Source: Thermosipho melanesiensis BI429
GTDB lineage: Bacteria > Thermotogota > Thermotogae > Thermotogales > Fervidobacteriaceae
NCBI RefSeq assembly: GCF_000016905.1
Contig: NC_009616.1
Coordinates: 248,001 to 312,000 of the forward strand
Reading direction: 5' to 3'
DNA length: 64,000 nt
In this document: positions 50,700 through 60,925 of the stretch, in pieces
Position numbering within the stretch: the stretch's first letter is position 1
Layout of the letters: every line of letters starts with the position of its first letter
Translations under genes and position numbers: made by a program
Notes under the pieces: generated by a model
Told to the model about the DNA's origin: nothing
The model's input: only the letters and a program-made list of their open reading frames with translations
Databases searched by the model: none

Positions 50700-52223
50700 T
50701 CACTTCCCGTACATTTTCACAAATTCACTTTTGTAATCTTCTATGGCATTTCTTAATTCATTTTCCAATTCCTCGTTTAAATCTTTTGTTTCTCTTATTT
50801 GTTTAAGTAATTCAGATTTATTTTCTTTCAAATATTGTAAAAACCTTTTCTCAAAATCTCTAACCTTTTCGACATCTAAATCATCCAAATAACCGTTAAT
50901 ACCCGCATATAATACGGCAACTTGCTCTTCTACCTCAAGTGGTGAATATTGTTCTTGTTTCATTAATTCCATTAGCCTTTGTCCACGAGTTATCTGGGCT
51001 TGAGTTGCAGGATCAAGTTCCGTTGCAAATTGGGCAAATGTTTCCAGTTCCTGGTATTGAGCTAAATCAAGTTTCAAAGAACCTGCGACCTTTTTCATAG
51101 CTTTTACCTGCGCTGCACCACCAACACGAGAAACGGAAAGCCCTATATTTACAGCTGGCCTTTGCCCCGCATAAAATAGCGAAGGTTCAAGATAGATTTG
51201 TCCATCGGTAATTGAAATTACGTTCGTTGGAATATAAGCTGAGATATCATTTGCTTGTGTTTCAATTATTGGAAGTGCAGTTAAAGATCCACCGCCATAC
51301 TTATCATCAAGTCTAGCAGCCCTTTCCAATAATCTTGAATGTAAATAAAATACATCACCAGGATATGCTTCACGGCCAGGTGGCCTTCTTAAAAGTAACG
51401 AAAGCTGCCTATATGCAACCGCGTGCTTTGACAAATCATCGTAAATTACTAAAGCATCTTTCCCTTTATACATAAAGTACTCACCCATTGCACAACCGGC
51501 ATACGGTGCGATATATTGAAGTGACGCATTATCTGCTGCACTTGCAACGACAACCGTTGTATATTCCATCGCACCATGTTGTTTTAACTTATCAACTAAC
51601 CTTGCCACAGCAGATGCCTTTTGGCCAATTGCAACATAAATACAATAAACCCCTTTACCCTTTTGATTTATAATGGTATCTATTGCTATGGCAGTTTTTC
51701 CAGTTTGCCTATCACCTATTATTAATTCTCTTTGACCTCTTCCAATAGGTATAAGGGCATCTATTAACTTAATACCTGTTTGTAAAGGAGTATCAACTGG
51801 TTTCCTATAAATAACCCCTGGGGCTTTTACTTCAACATCTCTGTATTCCTTTGCATCTATCGGTCCTAAGCCATCTAAAGGTTCCCCTAATGGATTAACT
51901 ACTCTTCCAAGAAGCGCTTCACCAACGGGAACCTGCATAATTCTATTTAATCTTTTTACGGTATACCCTTCTTTAATATCTTTATAATCCCCAAGAATGA
52001 TTATACCCACATTATCTTCTTCCAAATTAAAAGCCATACCAATAGTTCCTGTTTCAACAAACTCCACCATCTCATTTGCCATAACATTGTTCAATCCATA
52101 TGCACGGGCAATTCCATCACCAACTTGTATAACCTTTCCAACATCGTTTAAATTTATTTCTTCCTTAAAACCCTCTATTTTTGATTCCAATACTTTTACA
52201 ATTTCACCGGGATTTATTCTCAA
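50700..52223 (-). CDS. atpA: ATP synthase alpha subunit
   Basis: The non-catalytic nucleotide-binding F1 subunit of 507 residues. Walker A is GDRQTGKTA (about 170-178), the Arg finger is in the [12 protein letters not shown] region (about 375), and [12 protein letters not shown] and [19 protein letters not shown] are typical. ATG after GGGGTGAAATTTTGAG-type context. It is 4 bases from atpH. Confidence 0.98.
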   Translation of the reverse strand: MRINPGEIVKVLESKIEGFKEEINLNDVGKVIQVGDGIARAYGLNNVMANEMVEFVETGTIGMAFNLEEDNVGIIILGDYKDIKEGYTVKRLNRIMQVPVGEALLGRVVNPLGEPLDGLGPIDAKEYRDVEVKAPGVIYRKPVDTPLQTGIKLIDALIPIGRGQRELIIGDRQTGKTAIAIDTIINQKGKGVYCIYVAIGQKASAVARLVDKLKQHGAMEYTTVVVASAADNASLQYIAPYAGCAMGEYFMYKGKDALVIYDDLSKHAVAYRQLSLLLRRPPGREAYPGDVFYLHSRLLERAARLDDKYGGGSLTALPIIETQANDISAYIPTNVISITDGQIYLEPSLFYAGQRPAVNIGLSVSRVGGAAQVKAMKKVAGSLKLDLAQYQELETFAQFATELDPATQAQITRGQRLMELMKQEQYSPLEVEEQVAVLYAGINGYLDDLDVEKVRDFEKRFLQYLKENKSELLKQIRETKDLNEELENELRNAIEDYKSEFVKMYGK

Positions 52224-52227
52224 AATT

Positions 52228-52767
52228 TCACCCCTTTCTCAAGGAAAAAACTTCCCTGGCAATCTTATTAAGCCTACCACTTACTGAAACATCTATCATT
52301 TTACCAGAAAATTCTATAACAGCACCTGCAATCAATGATTCGTCTATCTTCTCTTCGATTACCGGTACCCTATTTACACACTTTTTAACAAATTCCGAAA
52401 TAGCTCTTAATTCCTCAGATGAAAGTTTTTCCGCTGTTGTTACATTAACAAGTATCTTATTTTCAACATCAATTGATGCGTATCTATAATAAGCTGCTAT
52501 CTGAGGAATAAACTTTTGTCGCTTATTTTCAAAAACCAAGGAAACAAAATTAACAAACACTTTATCTATACTCGTTCCAAAGCTCTCCTTTATGGTCTCA
52601 ACTTTTTTCCAAACTTTAACAGCGGGATTATCAAAAAAATCCTTAAATTGCACATAAACATCACACAATGCTTTTAACAATTCACCATAATCTTCTATCT
52701 TATTCACTTTTTTTCCTACCATCAATAACGCATTAACATATTTTGAGGAAATAGTCGAGTACCTCAT
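52228..52767 (-). CDS. atpH: ATP synthase delta subunit
   Basis: The 179-residue delta subunit links F1 to the b stalk. The sequence is helical in the N-terminal two-thirds ([40 protein letters not shown]) and has the C-terminal strand motif [33 protein letters not shown], the best-conserved region. ATGA overlap with atpF. Confidence 0.95.
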   Translation of the reverse strand: MRYSTISSKYVNALLMVGKKVNKIEDYGELLKALCDVYVQFKDFFDNPAVKVWKKVETIKESFGTSIDKVFVNFVSLVFENKRQKFIPQIAAYYRYASIDVENKILVNVTTAEKLSSEELRAISEFVKKCVNRVPVIEEKIDESLIAGAVIEFSGKMIDVSVSGRLNKIAREVFSLRKG

Positions 52768-53249
52768 TTTTCATGCTCCTTTAAAATTTTCATAAGATAT
52801 TCTCTTTTGGCTTTTTCGTCCAATGTTCCCTTTAATATTTTCATAGCGAGAACAACAGCAATTTCACCAACCCTTTGTTCTACTTCTTTTATCATTGCTT
52901 CTCTTTCGTTTTTAATTTCTTCCTTAGCCGAAACAAGTATTTTCTCTGCTTCTGCCTCTGCCTTTTTCTTTGCATTATTTACTATTTCCTCTGCCTCTTC
53001 CTTTGCCTTCTTTATTATGGAATCTGCGCTTTCTCTGATTTTAATTAACTCACCTTTTGCCTCTTTCTTTAATTCTTCAGCTTCTTTTCTAAGTTGTTCT
53101 GCCTTCTTTATTTCACCTTCTATTTTTTCTTTCCTTGCATCCATAACTTCAAAATATTTGTCATATAAAAACTTCTTTAAAATATACAAAAGCAAGAAAA
53201 AACTCATCAGTTGAATAACTGATGTTATATTAATTTCAAACATATCCAT
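52764..53249 (-). CDS. atpF: ATP synthase b subunit
   Basis: A 161-residue stator protein with an N-terminal membrane helix (about 8-27, SVIQLMSFFLLLYILKKFLY) and a long charged coiled coil from about 35 to 130 (AEQLRKEAEELKKEAKGE, AKKKAEAEAEKILVSAKEE), which is the usual b-dimer stalk. There is one b gene only; no b' is seen. ATG with GAGGCGATATT upstream. Confidence 0.96.
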   Translation of the reverse strand: MDMFEINITSVIQLMSFFLLLYILKKFLYDKYFEVMDARKEKIEGEIKKAEQLRKEAEELKKEAKGELIKIRESADSIIKKAKEEAEEIVNNAKKKAEAEAEKILVSAKEEIKNEREAMIKEVEQRVGEIAVVLAMKILKGTLDEKAKREYLMKILKEHEK

Positions 53250-53263
53250 AATATCGCCTCACA

Positions 53264-54355
<1,092 letters not shown>

Positions 54356-54372
<17 letters not shown>

Positions 54373-54730
54373 TATTTTCACCTCCAAACAGAAAACCAAC
54401 CACGTATGCTCCTATTTTTACATTAATTAATCCAAAAAATACCCCAATAACAGCTAAAGTTTTTTCTGAAAATAACCATCCAGCCAATAAAAATATACTC
54501 GCAGAAAATAAATACCTTATGTAATATCCCTTTTTACTATGTTTTCCTTTTAAATTCAGACAAATTATATCGTGATATAACGAAATTATGTAGAGTAATG
54601 CTCCAACTGTTCCGATAATGTAACCAAAGATAAAACTTTTTTTCCAATTTGTTAATATTCCACCAATGATTACTCCCAAAATTCCTAAAATAATTATAAC
54701 ACTAACGTATTTTCTAATCACGTTTTTCAT
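54356..54730 (-). CDS. ATP synthase subunit I-like membrane protein
   Basis: A 124-residue protein with four predicted membrane helices (about 10-27, 35-52, 68-85, 92-115). Its size, topology and position directly before atpB match AtpI/subunit I, which aids c-ring assembly and ion loading. Sequence similarity of these small proteins is weak, so the call is partly by context. Its start overlaps the preceding 82-residue gene by 17 bases. Confidence 0.72.
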
Positions 54731-54962
54731 GTTTTTCTACCTTTTCTACTTCTTTTAACATTTGCCTAATGGCATTATACAACCCTGATACAGCTCCAAA
54801 AAAAAGAAAAATAACAACAAATAATTTTTCTGTATTAAATAATTCATCCAAAAATTTTCCTATAAAATATGATATTATTATATTTCCTAAAATTGTTGCA
54901 CCAAAAACCGTAACTAAATTTAACTTACTTATTTCCCTAACAAAATTATCTTTCTTTCTCAT
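54714..54962 (-). CDS. AtpQ/gene 1-type small ATP synthase-associated protein
   Basis: An 82-residue protein with two membrane helices (about 17-38 and 46-66: VFGATILGNIIISYFIGKFLDEL and LFVVIFLFFGAVSGLYNAIRQM) and a charged C-terminal tail. The GKFLDEL and SGLYNAIRQM pattern is that of the ATPase_gene1/AtpQ-AtpI family found as the first gene in several bacterial atp operons. It overlaps the peptidase gene stop (4 bases). Confidence 0.78.
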   Translation of the reverse strand: MRKKDNFVREISKLNLVTVFGATILGNIIISYFIGKFLDELFNTEKLFVVIFLFFGAVSGLYNAIRQMLKEVEKVEKHEKRD

Positions 54963-56026
54963 ACCACAAAAATATCTCGTGGAAGACTAGACAAAACTTC
55001 ACAACCACTATTAGTCAATATAATATCATCTTCTATCCTTATACCAAACTTCTTAGGCAAATAAATACCAGGTTCAACTGTAACTACGGCATTTTCAGGC
55101 AATTTTTCCTTATTTGAAAAACTCAATCTTGGTTCCTCATGAACTTCAAGTCCTATTCCATGTCCAAGAGAATGTCCAAAAAACTCTCCATATCCATTTT
55201 GTGAGATATAGTCCCTTGATGCCTTATCAATCTCTGCCCCCGTTAATCCCGCTCTTGCTATATTTATCGCTTCTTGCTGTGCTTTTAAAACAACTTCATG
55301 TACACGCTTTACTTCATCATTAGGCTCACCTATACAAAACACCCTTGTCAAATCGCTTGCATAACCGTTATAATACGCTCCCCAGTCTACAACTACAGGT
55401 TCGCCTATTTCTATTTCTTTTTCTGTTGCAATTCCATGTGGAAGAGCCCCTCTCCAACCGGAAGCAACTATTGTATCAAATGAAAATTTATCGCCACCCA
55501 ACAATTTTATTTGATACTCTAAATACGCCGCTATTTCTTTTTCGGTAATTTTTGGTCTAATTATTTCTAATGTTTTTTTAAATGCTTCTTCTGCAATATA
55601 AATAGCTTTTCTAATTTGTTCAACTTCTTTTTCACTCTTAACCGCTCTCAATTTCAATAGATCAGCTGATACATCTACAAATTCCACATCCAAGTTTTCA
55701 GTTAAATACTCTAAATGATTTGCCAACGTTCTCTCCTTTTCTATACCCACCCTTTTTACTTCCATTTTTTTCAAAAAATCAACTATTATGTCCAAAAACT
55801 TTTTATCAGCTTTATATTTAACAAGTTCAAAATCCGATTCCATCTTCACCTGTTCCCAATAACGGGAATCGGTAATTATAATTCTTCTATCTTTGGAATA
55901 AATTGTACCAGAAAAACTTCCTGTAAAGCCTGAAATAAATCTCGTACTTGGTTTGTTAGAACTTTCAATGTTAAGAACAACAAGTACATCTAAACCTTTC
56001 GAAGCTAACAAATTATCTAAATTCAT
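54959..56026 (-). CDS. Xaa-Pro aminopeptidase/dipeptidase (M24 family)
   Basis: A 355-residue M24B metallopeptidase. The N-terminal creatinase-like domain is residues 1-125. The pita-bread domain carries the five metal ligands in VVDWGAYYNGYASDLTRVF (two Asp), HSLGHGIGLEVHEEP (His), VEPGIYLP (Glu) and GIRIEDD (Glu). It removes N-terminal residues next to proline or cleaves Xaa-Pro dipeptides; the exact specificity is undecided. The start at 56026 follows AGGAGG; frames further upstream run through tRNA-Arg. Confidence 0.94.
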   Translation of the reverse strand: MNLDNLLASKGLDVLVVLNIESSNKPSTRFISGFTGSFSGTIYSKDRRIIITDSRYWEQVKMESDFELVKYKADKKFLDIIVDFLKKMEVKRVGIEKERTLANHLEYLTENLDVEFVDVSADLLKLRAVKSEKEVEQIRKAIYIAEEAFKKTLEIIRPKITEKEIAAYLEYQIKLLGGDKFSFDTIVASGWRGALPHGIATEKEIEIGEPVVVDWGAYYNGYASDLTRVFCIGEPNDEVKRVHEVVLKAQQEAINIARAGLTGAEIDKASRDYISQNGYGEFFGHSLGHGIGLEVHEEPRLSFSNKEKLPENAVVTVEPGIYLPKKFGIRIEDDIILTNSGCEVLSSLPRDIFVV

Positions 56027-56048
56027 CAAACTCCTCCTTTCATATTCT

Positions 56049-56125
56049 TGGTGTGCCTGGCGGGATTTGAACCCGCAACCTCTGGATCCGGAGTCCAGGG
56101 CTCTATCCAATTGAGCTACAGGCAC
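56049..56125 (-). tRNA. tRNA-Arg(CCG)
   Basis: 77 bases with the acceptor stem GTGCCTG/CAGGCAC, D arm with GCTCAATTGGATAGAGC, anticodon loop CTCCGGA (anticodon CCG, codon CGG), T arm GCGGGTTCAAATCCCGC and an encoded 3' CCA after discriminator A. The 5' base coincides with the first base of the TAG stop of the ruvX-like gene, so it is embedded in the operon and must be excised from the mRNA. Confidence 0.97.
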
Positions 56126-56733
56126 TAAACCACTATAATTCTACCATTATTTTTTAAAAATTTTTCTACACTTTCTTTAAAACTTTTCCTTGTAACAGCA
56201 ATTGAAAAGCGTTCATGCACCGTATCTTCATTTCTATAAATAAAATTTCTTTCTTTCATGTGTAAATAAGCAATTGAAAAGTTCTTAGATAAAGCAATAC
56301 CTTTTTTACCTTTCACTGGTGGAACCTCAAAATAAAAAATATCATCATAATCTAAATCTGTTTCCAAATAATCTTCCAAATAAAACTCTTGAGCAATTGA
56401 TGGATTTTCAATATAGTCTATGAAAATCTGTCGTGCACTAAATGCATCGTCATCATTCGCTTGGAATACCTCTGCCATTTTAGTTGTTAGCCTTTCATCA
56501 ATTAAAAAAACGTTTAATCCCATTTTTTTTAATTTAAACGCAAATTTTAATACCTTATAGCTTTGTGTAGAATAATTTCCACTCATTGAAAGCGGAAGCC
56601 CTAGCACAATTTTCTTGAATTGAAAAAGTAAATTCTTCAATTCAGAAGTTTTTATAGTCCCACTCTTTGCAATAAATTCATTTCCAATTGCATACCCCGT
56701 TTTCTTTTCACCATAATCCAATGCTAAAATCAT
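56125..56733 (-). CDS. YqgF/RuvX-like RNase H-fold protein with C-terminal extension
   Basis: The N-terminal about 130 residues are YqgF: ALDYGEKKTGYAIG (catalytic Asp), VLGLPLSMSG, IDERLTT, and DDDAFSARQIFIDY. This family processes pre-16S rRNA 5' ends or acts as a Holliday-junction resolvase. The product is 202 residues, about 65 longer than the usual 138; the tail (about 140-202, FEVPPVKGKKGIALS to NNGRIIVV) is not one I recognise. ATG after AGGAGG. Follows recJ by 8 bases. Confidence 0.85.
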   Translation of the reverse strand: MILALDYGEKKTGYAIGNEFIAKSGTIKTSELKNLLFQFKKIVLGLPLSMSGNYSTQSYKVLKFAFKLKKMGLNVFLIDERLTTKMAEVFQANDDDAFSARQIFIDYIENPSIAQEFYLEDYLETDLDYDDIFYFEVPPVKGKKGIALSKNFSIAYLHMKERNFIYRNEDTVHERFSIAVTRKSFKESVEKFLKNNGRIIVV

Positions 56734-56741
56734 AAAACCTC

Positions 56742-59675
56742 CTATACCTCAAGATAAATATCGTACATATCACGTTCTTCTATCATTTTGTAAATATCTT
56801 TAATAGAAGAACTTAGAAGTAACATGGTATATTTTTCAAAGTATGAAAGTTCTAATTCTCTTTCCAAAAGTCTTAAAATTTTTCTACCATTTTTTTGGTC
56901 TAATATTGCATGTTTCAACACTTTCGGTGAAATATCTAAACTTTTTGAAAAATCGATAAATTTTTCATTGTTATCAATCTTTAAATCGTAAAACTTTGAA
57001 ATTGCATTTTCAACTACTCTTTTGTCTGGAAATATCTTTAAAAGATGCTCTTTTCTTTTCTTTGCATCATCCTGATTGTAAAACAACTGCAAAATCACGT
57101 AAGAATCTCCAGACACTGCATCAATCAACTCCTTTATGCTTAACGGAAAATCAAATAACCTTACTTCTGCTCCATTTTCCAACATAGATGGAAGCCCATC
57201 AGAATTTGTTGAAGATACTATCTTTTTTATCCTACCTTTTTTTATCAAAGTACTAATTGCTTTCTTTTGAAATGGCTTCAATATTGGGCTATAGAAAACC
57301 AAATCCTTAAATTCATATCTTCGGGAAACAAGCTTTTCGTAAAACCTAGTAACATACAAATAATTAGAGAAAAGAAAAGCAATAGATTCAACATCGTGTT
57401 CAACGGTTTTTTTCGAATTTCTTCTATCTTCAAGGCCAAAATTGATCCTTTTCTCATCAAAATACACGGGAATATTACTTTCAAATTTGTAAAGACTTGT
57501 TATTATAAAATCCTTACCTCTAACTTTACGCATTAATCTTTCATAAATTTCATAGGACAACGAAGCCAAAATTTGTGTCTCATTTAATACTACAAAATCA
57601 AAATCATCTAACTTTACAATATCTTCTATAACCAAAATTGGGTTTGTAATAACATGCTTTAAATAATCTCTATTTAATGAATTAACAAAAGAAACATCCT
57701 TTGGAGAATGTCTTGATAAACTTTCATAAACATGCAATGCTTCAATATTGGTCGGATTCACAACCAAAGTTTTTCCCTTTTGCATTAATTTCAATAAAAA
57801 TACATTTCTAGTTAACAAATCAGTTTGTAAAACAAATGGTTTTTCCTTTGAAAAATACTTTTCAACTTTTTCATACCTTTGATTTAACTCATCATCCTCA
57901 AAAAAATGGTCAAAATCATCCTTTTTTTGGTTTTTCCAATTGCTTGCAAAAGAATATATAAAATATTTATCCTTATAGTCTTCTTCATAACTTGACGAAA
58001 TTTTAAAATCCAAAATATTTAAAAATGGTCCAACCCCATTTTGCCTAATATTTGCAACTATATCCAAAGAAGTTAAAACCGCATGAATTGCGGGAATATC
58101 GTAATAATTTTTCCTTAATCCAAAACCTATACCTTCAATTACATTCTTATTTTTCCCCTTTAAAACCATTCTCACGTTGGAAACTACATTTCCAAAAAAC
58201 CTTATTCTGTCAACTAAACTGTTTTTAATCAAAAACACCGGTTCTGGATTACCATGTCCAAAAGGTTCTAAATAACTTAAAGAATTTATCACCTCATCAT
58301 TTACCTCATCTATATCTAAAACCGTATCGATTTCTATTTTTGAATCTACCTCAAAATGACTATCCACAAATTCTTTTGAAATAACATCAATAAGCTCATC
58401 TATTTTTTCTTCTCTTATGCTAAAACCAACTGCCATTGGATGGCCACCTATTTCTTCAAAATATCTTGAAAACGAAGAAAGTACGTCAAAAATATTTACT
58501 CCATCCACACTTCTTCCAGAACCTCTTCCCATACCATCTTCCAAAGAAATCACCAACGACGGTTTATTATATTTCTGAACCAATTTTGTAGCAACTATTC
58601 CCAAAACACCAGCATGCCACTTTTCACCAGAAACTATTAATATAGGAAGATCCTTTATCTTAGATTTTTCTATCTTATAAACAGCTTCGTTAAAGATTTT
58701 ATTCTCTATCTCTTGCCTTGTAAAATTATATCCCATTAGAATTTCTGCAAGCTGCTCTGCAGAAGATAAATTATTCGTGGTAATCAATTTATACGCATCT
58801 TCCGCAGAATACAACCTTCCAGCTGCGTTTAATTTTGGGGCCAATCTATAGCCTATATCTTGACTTGTAATATTCTTTATATTAAGTTTTTTCATAAGTT
58901 GAACAAGCCCAACCCGTTGGGTTTGATTTAACTTTTTTAACCCTTCCTTTACAATATATCTATTTTCATCTACCAAATCCACCATATCCGCAATTGTTCC
59001 AAGTGCAACAATATCCAATAGTTCATTTACTTCATCATCCGGTAAACCAAGTTCCAAAGCTAAAGCAGATATCAACTTATAAGCAACGCCAACACCAGCA
59101 AAATCCTTAAAAGGATATGTCTCATCTTCCCGCTTTGGATCAACAACTGCATGTGCATTCGGAATACCGCTCTTTATAGTATGATGATCTGTTATTACAA
59201 CATACATTCCAAGTTCTCTTGCATGCTTTACCGCATCAAAACTTGTTATTCCACAATCCACACTTAACAATAATCTATACCCTTTTTTAAAATATTCATC
59301 TACAATTTCTGGCTGGATTCCATAACCTACATCCAACCTATTTGGAATAAAATACTTGACTTTCCATCCATGTTTGGAAAGAAATGTTACAAGTGTTGCA
59401 ACACCTGTTATACCATCAACATCGTAATCCCCATACACCAAAATGGGATATTTTTTATTCCGAGCTAAAAGCAGATATTTAACAGCTCTATCCATATCTT
59501 TAAGCAAAAACGGAGAACGTAAATCATTCTTTGAAGGATTTATAAACCTATACGCAGATTCAGGTGTTACATAGCCTCTTGAAACCAGAAGTTGAGCTGT
59601 AAGCAGAGGAATATCTAACTCCTCTGCAAGCTTCTCAGAAGACTCCTTATCAATTTTTTTCAATTCCCATTTCAC
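56742..59675 (-). CDS. recJ: Single-stranded-DNA-specific exonuclease RecJ, with long C-terminal domain
   Basis: A 977-residue DHH-family exonuclease. The motifs are VYGDYDVDGITG (about 78-89), DHHT (ITDHHTIKS), FAGVGVAYKL and GGHPMAVGF (DHHA1). The usual core ends near 560. The extra about 415 residues resemble a degenerate helicase: VVNPTNIEALHVYES, FVVLNETQIL and SSTNSDGLPSMLEN, which correspond to late SF2/RecQ motifs without a Walker A lysine. This is the ssDNA-exonuclease C-terminal domain type known from Firmicutes. The start is GTG after GGAG. A weak TAAAAT box (59722-59717) could be its promoter. Confidence 0.93.
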   Translation of the reverse strand: MKWELKKIDKESSEKLAEELDIPLLTAQLLVSRGYVTPESAYRFINPSKNDLRSPFLLKDMDRAVKYLLLARNKKYPILVYGDYDVDGITGVATLVTFLSKHGWKVKYFIPNRLDVGYGIQPEIVDEYFKKGYRLLLSVDCGITSFDAVKHARELGMYVVITDHHTIKSGIPNAHAVVDPKREDETYPFKDFAGVGVAYKLISALALELGLPDDEVNELLDIVALGTIADMVDLVDENRYIVKEGLKKLNQTQRVGLVQLMKKLNIKNITSQDIGYRLAPKLNAAGRLYSAEDAYKLITTNNLSSAEQLAEILMGYNFTRQEIENKIFNEAVYKIEKSKIKDLPILIVSGEKWHAGVLGIVATKLVQKYNKPSLVISLEDGMGRGSGRSVDGVNIFDVLSSFSRYFEEIGGHPMAVGFSIREEKIDELIDVISKEFVDSHFEVDSKIEIDTVLDIDEVNDEVINSLSYLEPFGHGNPEPVFLIKNSLVDRIRFFGNVVSNVRMVLKGKNKNVIEGIGFGLRKNYYDIPAIHAVLTSLDIVANIRQNGVGPFLNILDFKISSSYEEDYKDKYFIYSFASNWKNQKKDDFDHFFEDDELNQRYEKVEKYFSKEKPFVLQTDLLTRNVFLLKLMQKGKTLVVNPTNIEALHVYESLSRHSPKDVSFVNSLNRDYLKHVITNPILVIEDIVKLDDFDFVVLNETQILASLSYEIYERLMRKVRGKDFIITSLYKFESNIPVYFDEKRINFGLEDRRNSKKTVEHDVESIAFLFSNYLYVTRFYEKLVSRRYEFKDLVFYSPILKPFQKKAISTLIKKGRIKKIVSSTNSDGLPSMLENGAEVRLFDFPLSIKELIDAVSGDSYVILQLFYNQDDAKKRKEHLLKIFPDKRVVENAISKFYDLKIDNNEKFIDFSKSLDISPKVLKHAILDQKNGRKILRLLERELELSYFEKYTMLLLSSSIKDIYKMIEERDMYDIYLEV

Positions 59676-59839
59676 TATTCTACTCCTTTCTATTTTATTT
59701 TTTTCCTTTTATAAATATTTTACCACATTAGGAATGTTTTTAAAATATAGTGTATAATATAGATACAGAAAGTGTTCCAAGTTCCACCAGCACCAAATTT
59801 TAAGCATTAAGAAACGACAAAAACTAAGGAGGTGGAATT
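59676..59839. other. Divergent intergenic region recJ / 69-residue gene
   Basis: 164 bases holding the TATAAT box at 59753-59758 for the plus-strand gene, the folded leader (59772-59850) and a weak minus-strand box (TTTAAA, 16 bases, TAAAAT at 59722-59717) for recJ. Confidence 0.6.
59753..59758 (+). promoter_or_regulatory. -10 box of the 69-residue gene
   Basis: TATAAT, no clear -35. Start expected near 59765, giving a 75-base leader. Confidence 0.55.
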
Positions 59840-59850
59840 ATGAGGAACAC
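59772..59850 (+). promoter_or_regulatory. Start-site-sequestering leader structure
   Basis: Two blocks in the leader, GTGTTCC (59772-59778) and TTCCACC (59782-59788), are complementary to GGAACAC (59844-59850) and GGTGGAA (59831-59837), which flank the ATG and cover part of the GGAGGTGG ribosome-binding site. The ATG falls in a 3x6 internal loop. A large loop of 42 bases separates the arms. It could act as a thermometer or ligand-controlled switch; this is inferred from base pairing only. Confidence 0.5.
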
Positions 59851-60049
59851 CTTTAATTATTGGCTTGTTCTTCTTGGAGACTTTGATTACCACATCTTAC
59901 CAATCCTTTTTGTTCCTTCTCAATCTCATGTTGATGCTTTATTAGAAACCATTTATGAAAACAACTTGATCAATTTCCAAGTCAAAAAAGTAATGTTTTC
60001 AGACAATTTCGAATCAATTAAGGAAGTTACCATGAAATACGTAAACTAA
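59840..60049 (+). CDS. Hypothetical small protein, 69 residues
   Basis: A small mixed alpha/beta protein (MRNTFNYWLVLLGDFDYHI, QSHVDALLETIYENN, KEVTMKYVN). No cysteine, signal peptide or membrane helix is evident. The family is unknown to me. ATG follows AAGGAGGTGG. It leads the hslO-kinase-fhs operon with 12 bases to hslO, and its leader folds onto its start site, so it may be a regulated first gene. Confidence 0.7.
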   Translation: MRNTFNYWLVLLGDFDYHILPILFVPSQSHVDALLETIYENNLINFQVKKVMFSDNFESIKEVTMKYVN

Positions 60050-60061
60050 GGAGTGATTATT

Positions 60062-60925
60062 TTGGTTATAAACGGTATTGCATACAAAGCACTTGTAAGG
60101 TTTTCAGTTATTGATAGCACGGATTTAGTTAAAACTGCCACTAAAAAACATAATCTTTCACCAATTACATCTGTAGCTTTGGGAAGATTATTAACAGGTA
60201 TAGCTCTAATGGTTCCCTGGCTTTCTAAAAATGATACACTAACCTACATTATCGAAGGTTCAAACAAGATAAAATATATAGCAGCTCAATCAAAAAACAA
60301 TGGAAACGTTAGAGGATACATCTTACCAAAAATTGTAGACACCATAACAAACGAAAAGGGAAAATTTGACCTAAAAAGTGCTATTGGTAACGGAACGTTA
60401 AAGGTTGTAAGAGATTTGGGATTAAAAACCCCATATGTTACCCCAATAAAATTAATAAGCGGTGAGATTGCAGAAGATCTTACATATTACTTTACAATTT
60501 CAGAACAAATTCCCAGTGCAATTGCACTGGGAGTTTTAGTTGACAAAAATGGTATTAAACGTGCTGGTGGAATAATAATACAGATTTTAGATCAATCTTT
60601 ACCAAAAAAAGATATTACAGAAATTGAAAAAAAATTCAAAGAAATTACTCCAATAACAAATTTTTTGGAAAAGCATACCCCTATTGATGCTTTAAAACAC
60701 ATATTTGGCAAGAAAATTGAAAAAACAGAAACTCACGAAATAAACTTTAGATGTTCTTGTTCACATCAAAAAGCATTAGAATCTTTAAAATTACTTAAGG
60801 TTGACGAATTAAAAGAGATAATAATCAAAAACGAAATTGTTGAAGTTTCTTGTAAATGGTGTAGCACCACTTATAAAATAAAACCAGAAGAAGTTAAAAA
60901 AATTCTGGAGGAAAAAAATAAATGA
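60062..60925 (+). CDS. hslO: Redox-regulated chaperone Hsp33
   Basis: Hsp33 is activated by oxidation and heat to hold unfolded proteins. The 287-residue product ends with the zinc-binding redox switch: CSC (FRCSCSHQKAL) and CxxC (VSCKWC) in the last 60 residues. The N-terminal part has VALGRLLTGIALM and the ARGYILP-like RGYILPKIVD segment, and GEIAEDLTYYFTISEQIPSAIALGVLV is characteristic. The start is TTG at 60062, 8 bases from GGAG; a GTG at 60053 is inside the ribosome-binding site. ATGA overlap with the kinase gene. Confidence 0.94.
   Translation: MVINGIAYKALVRFSVIDSTDLVKTATKKHNLSPITSVALGRLLTGIALMVPWLSKNDTLTYIIEGSNKIKYIAAQSKNNGNVRGYILPKIVDTITNEKGKFDLKSAIGNGTLKVVRDLGLKTPYVTPIKLISGEIAEDLTYYFTISEQIPSAIALGVLVDKNGIKRAGGIIIQILDQSLPKKDITEIEKKFKEITPITNFLEKHTPIDALKHIFGKKIEKTETHEINFRCSCSHQKALESLKLLKVDELKEIIIKNEIVEVSCKWCSTTYKIKPEEVKKILEEKNK

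Noticed and set aside
55959-56125. Extension of the peptidase gene to an ATG at 56125
   Set aside because: The extra codons are the tRNA-Arg gene read in frame; the ATG-type start at 56026 has an AGGAGG site.
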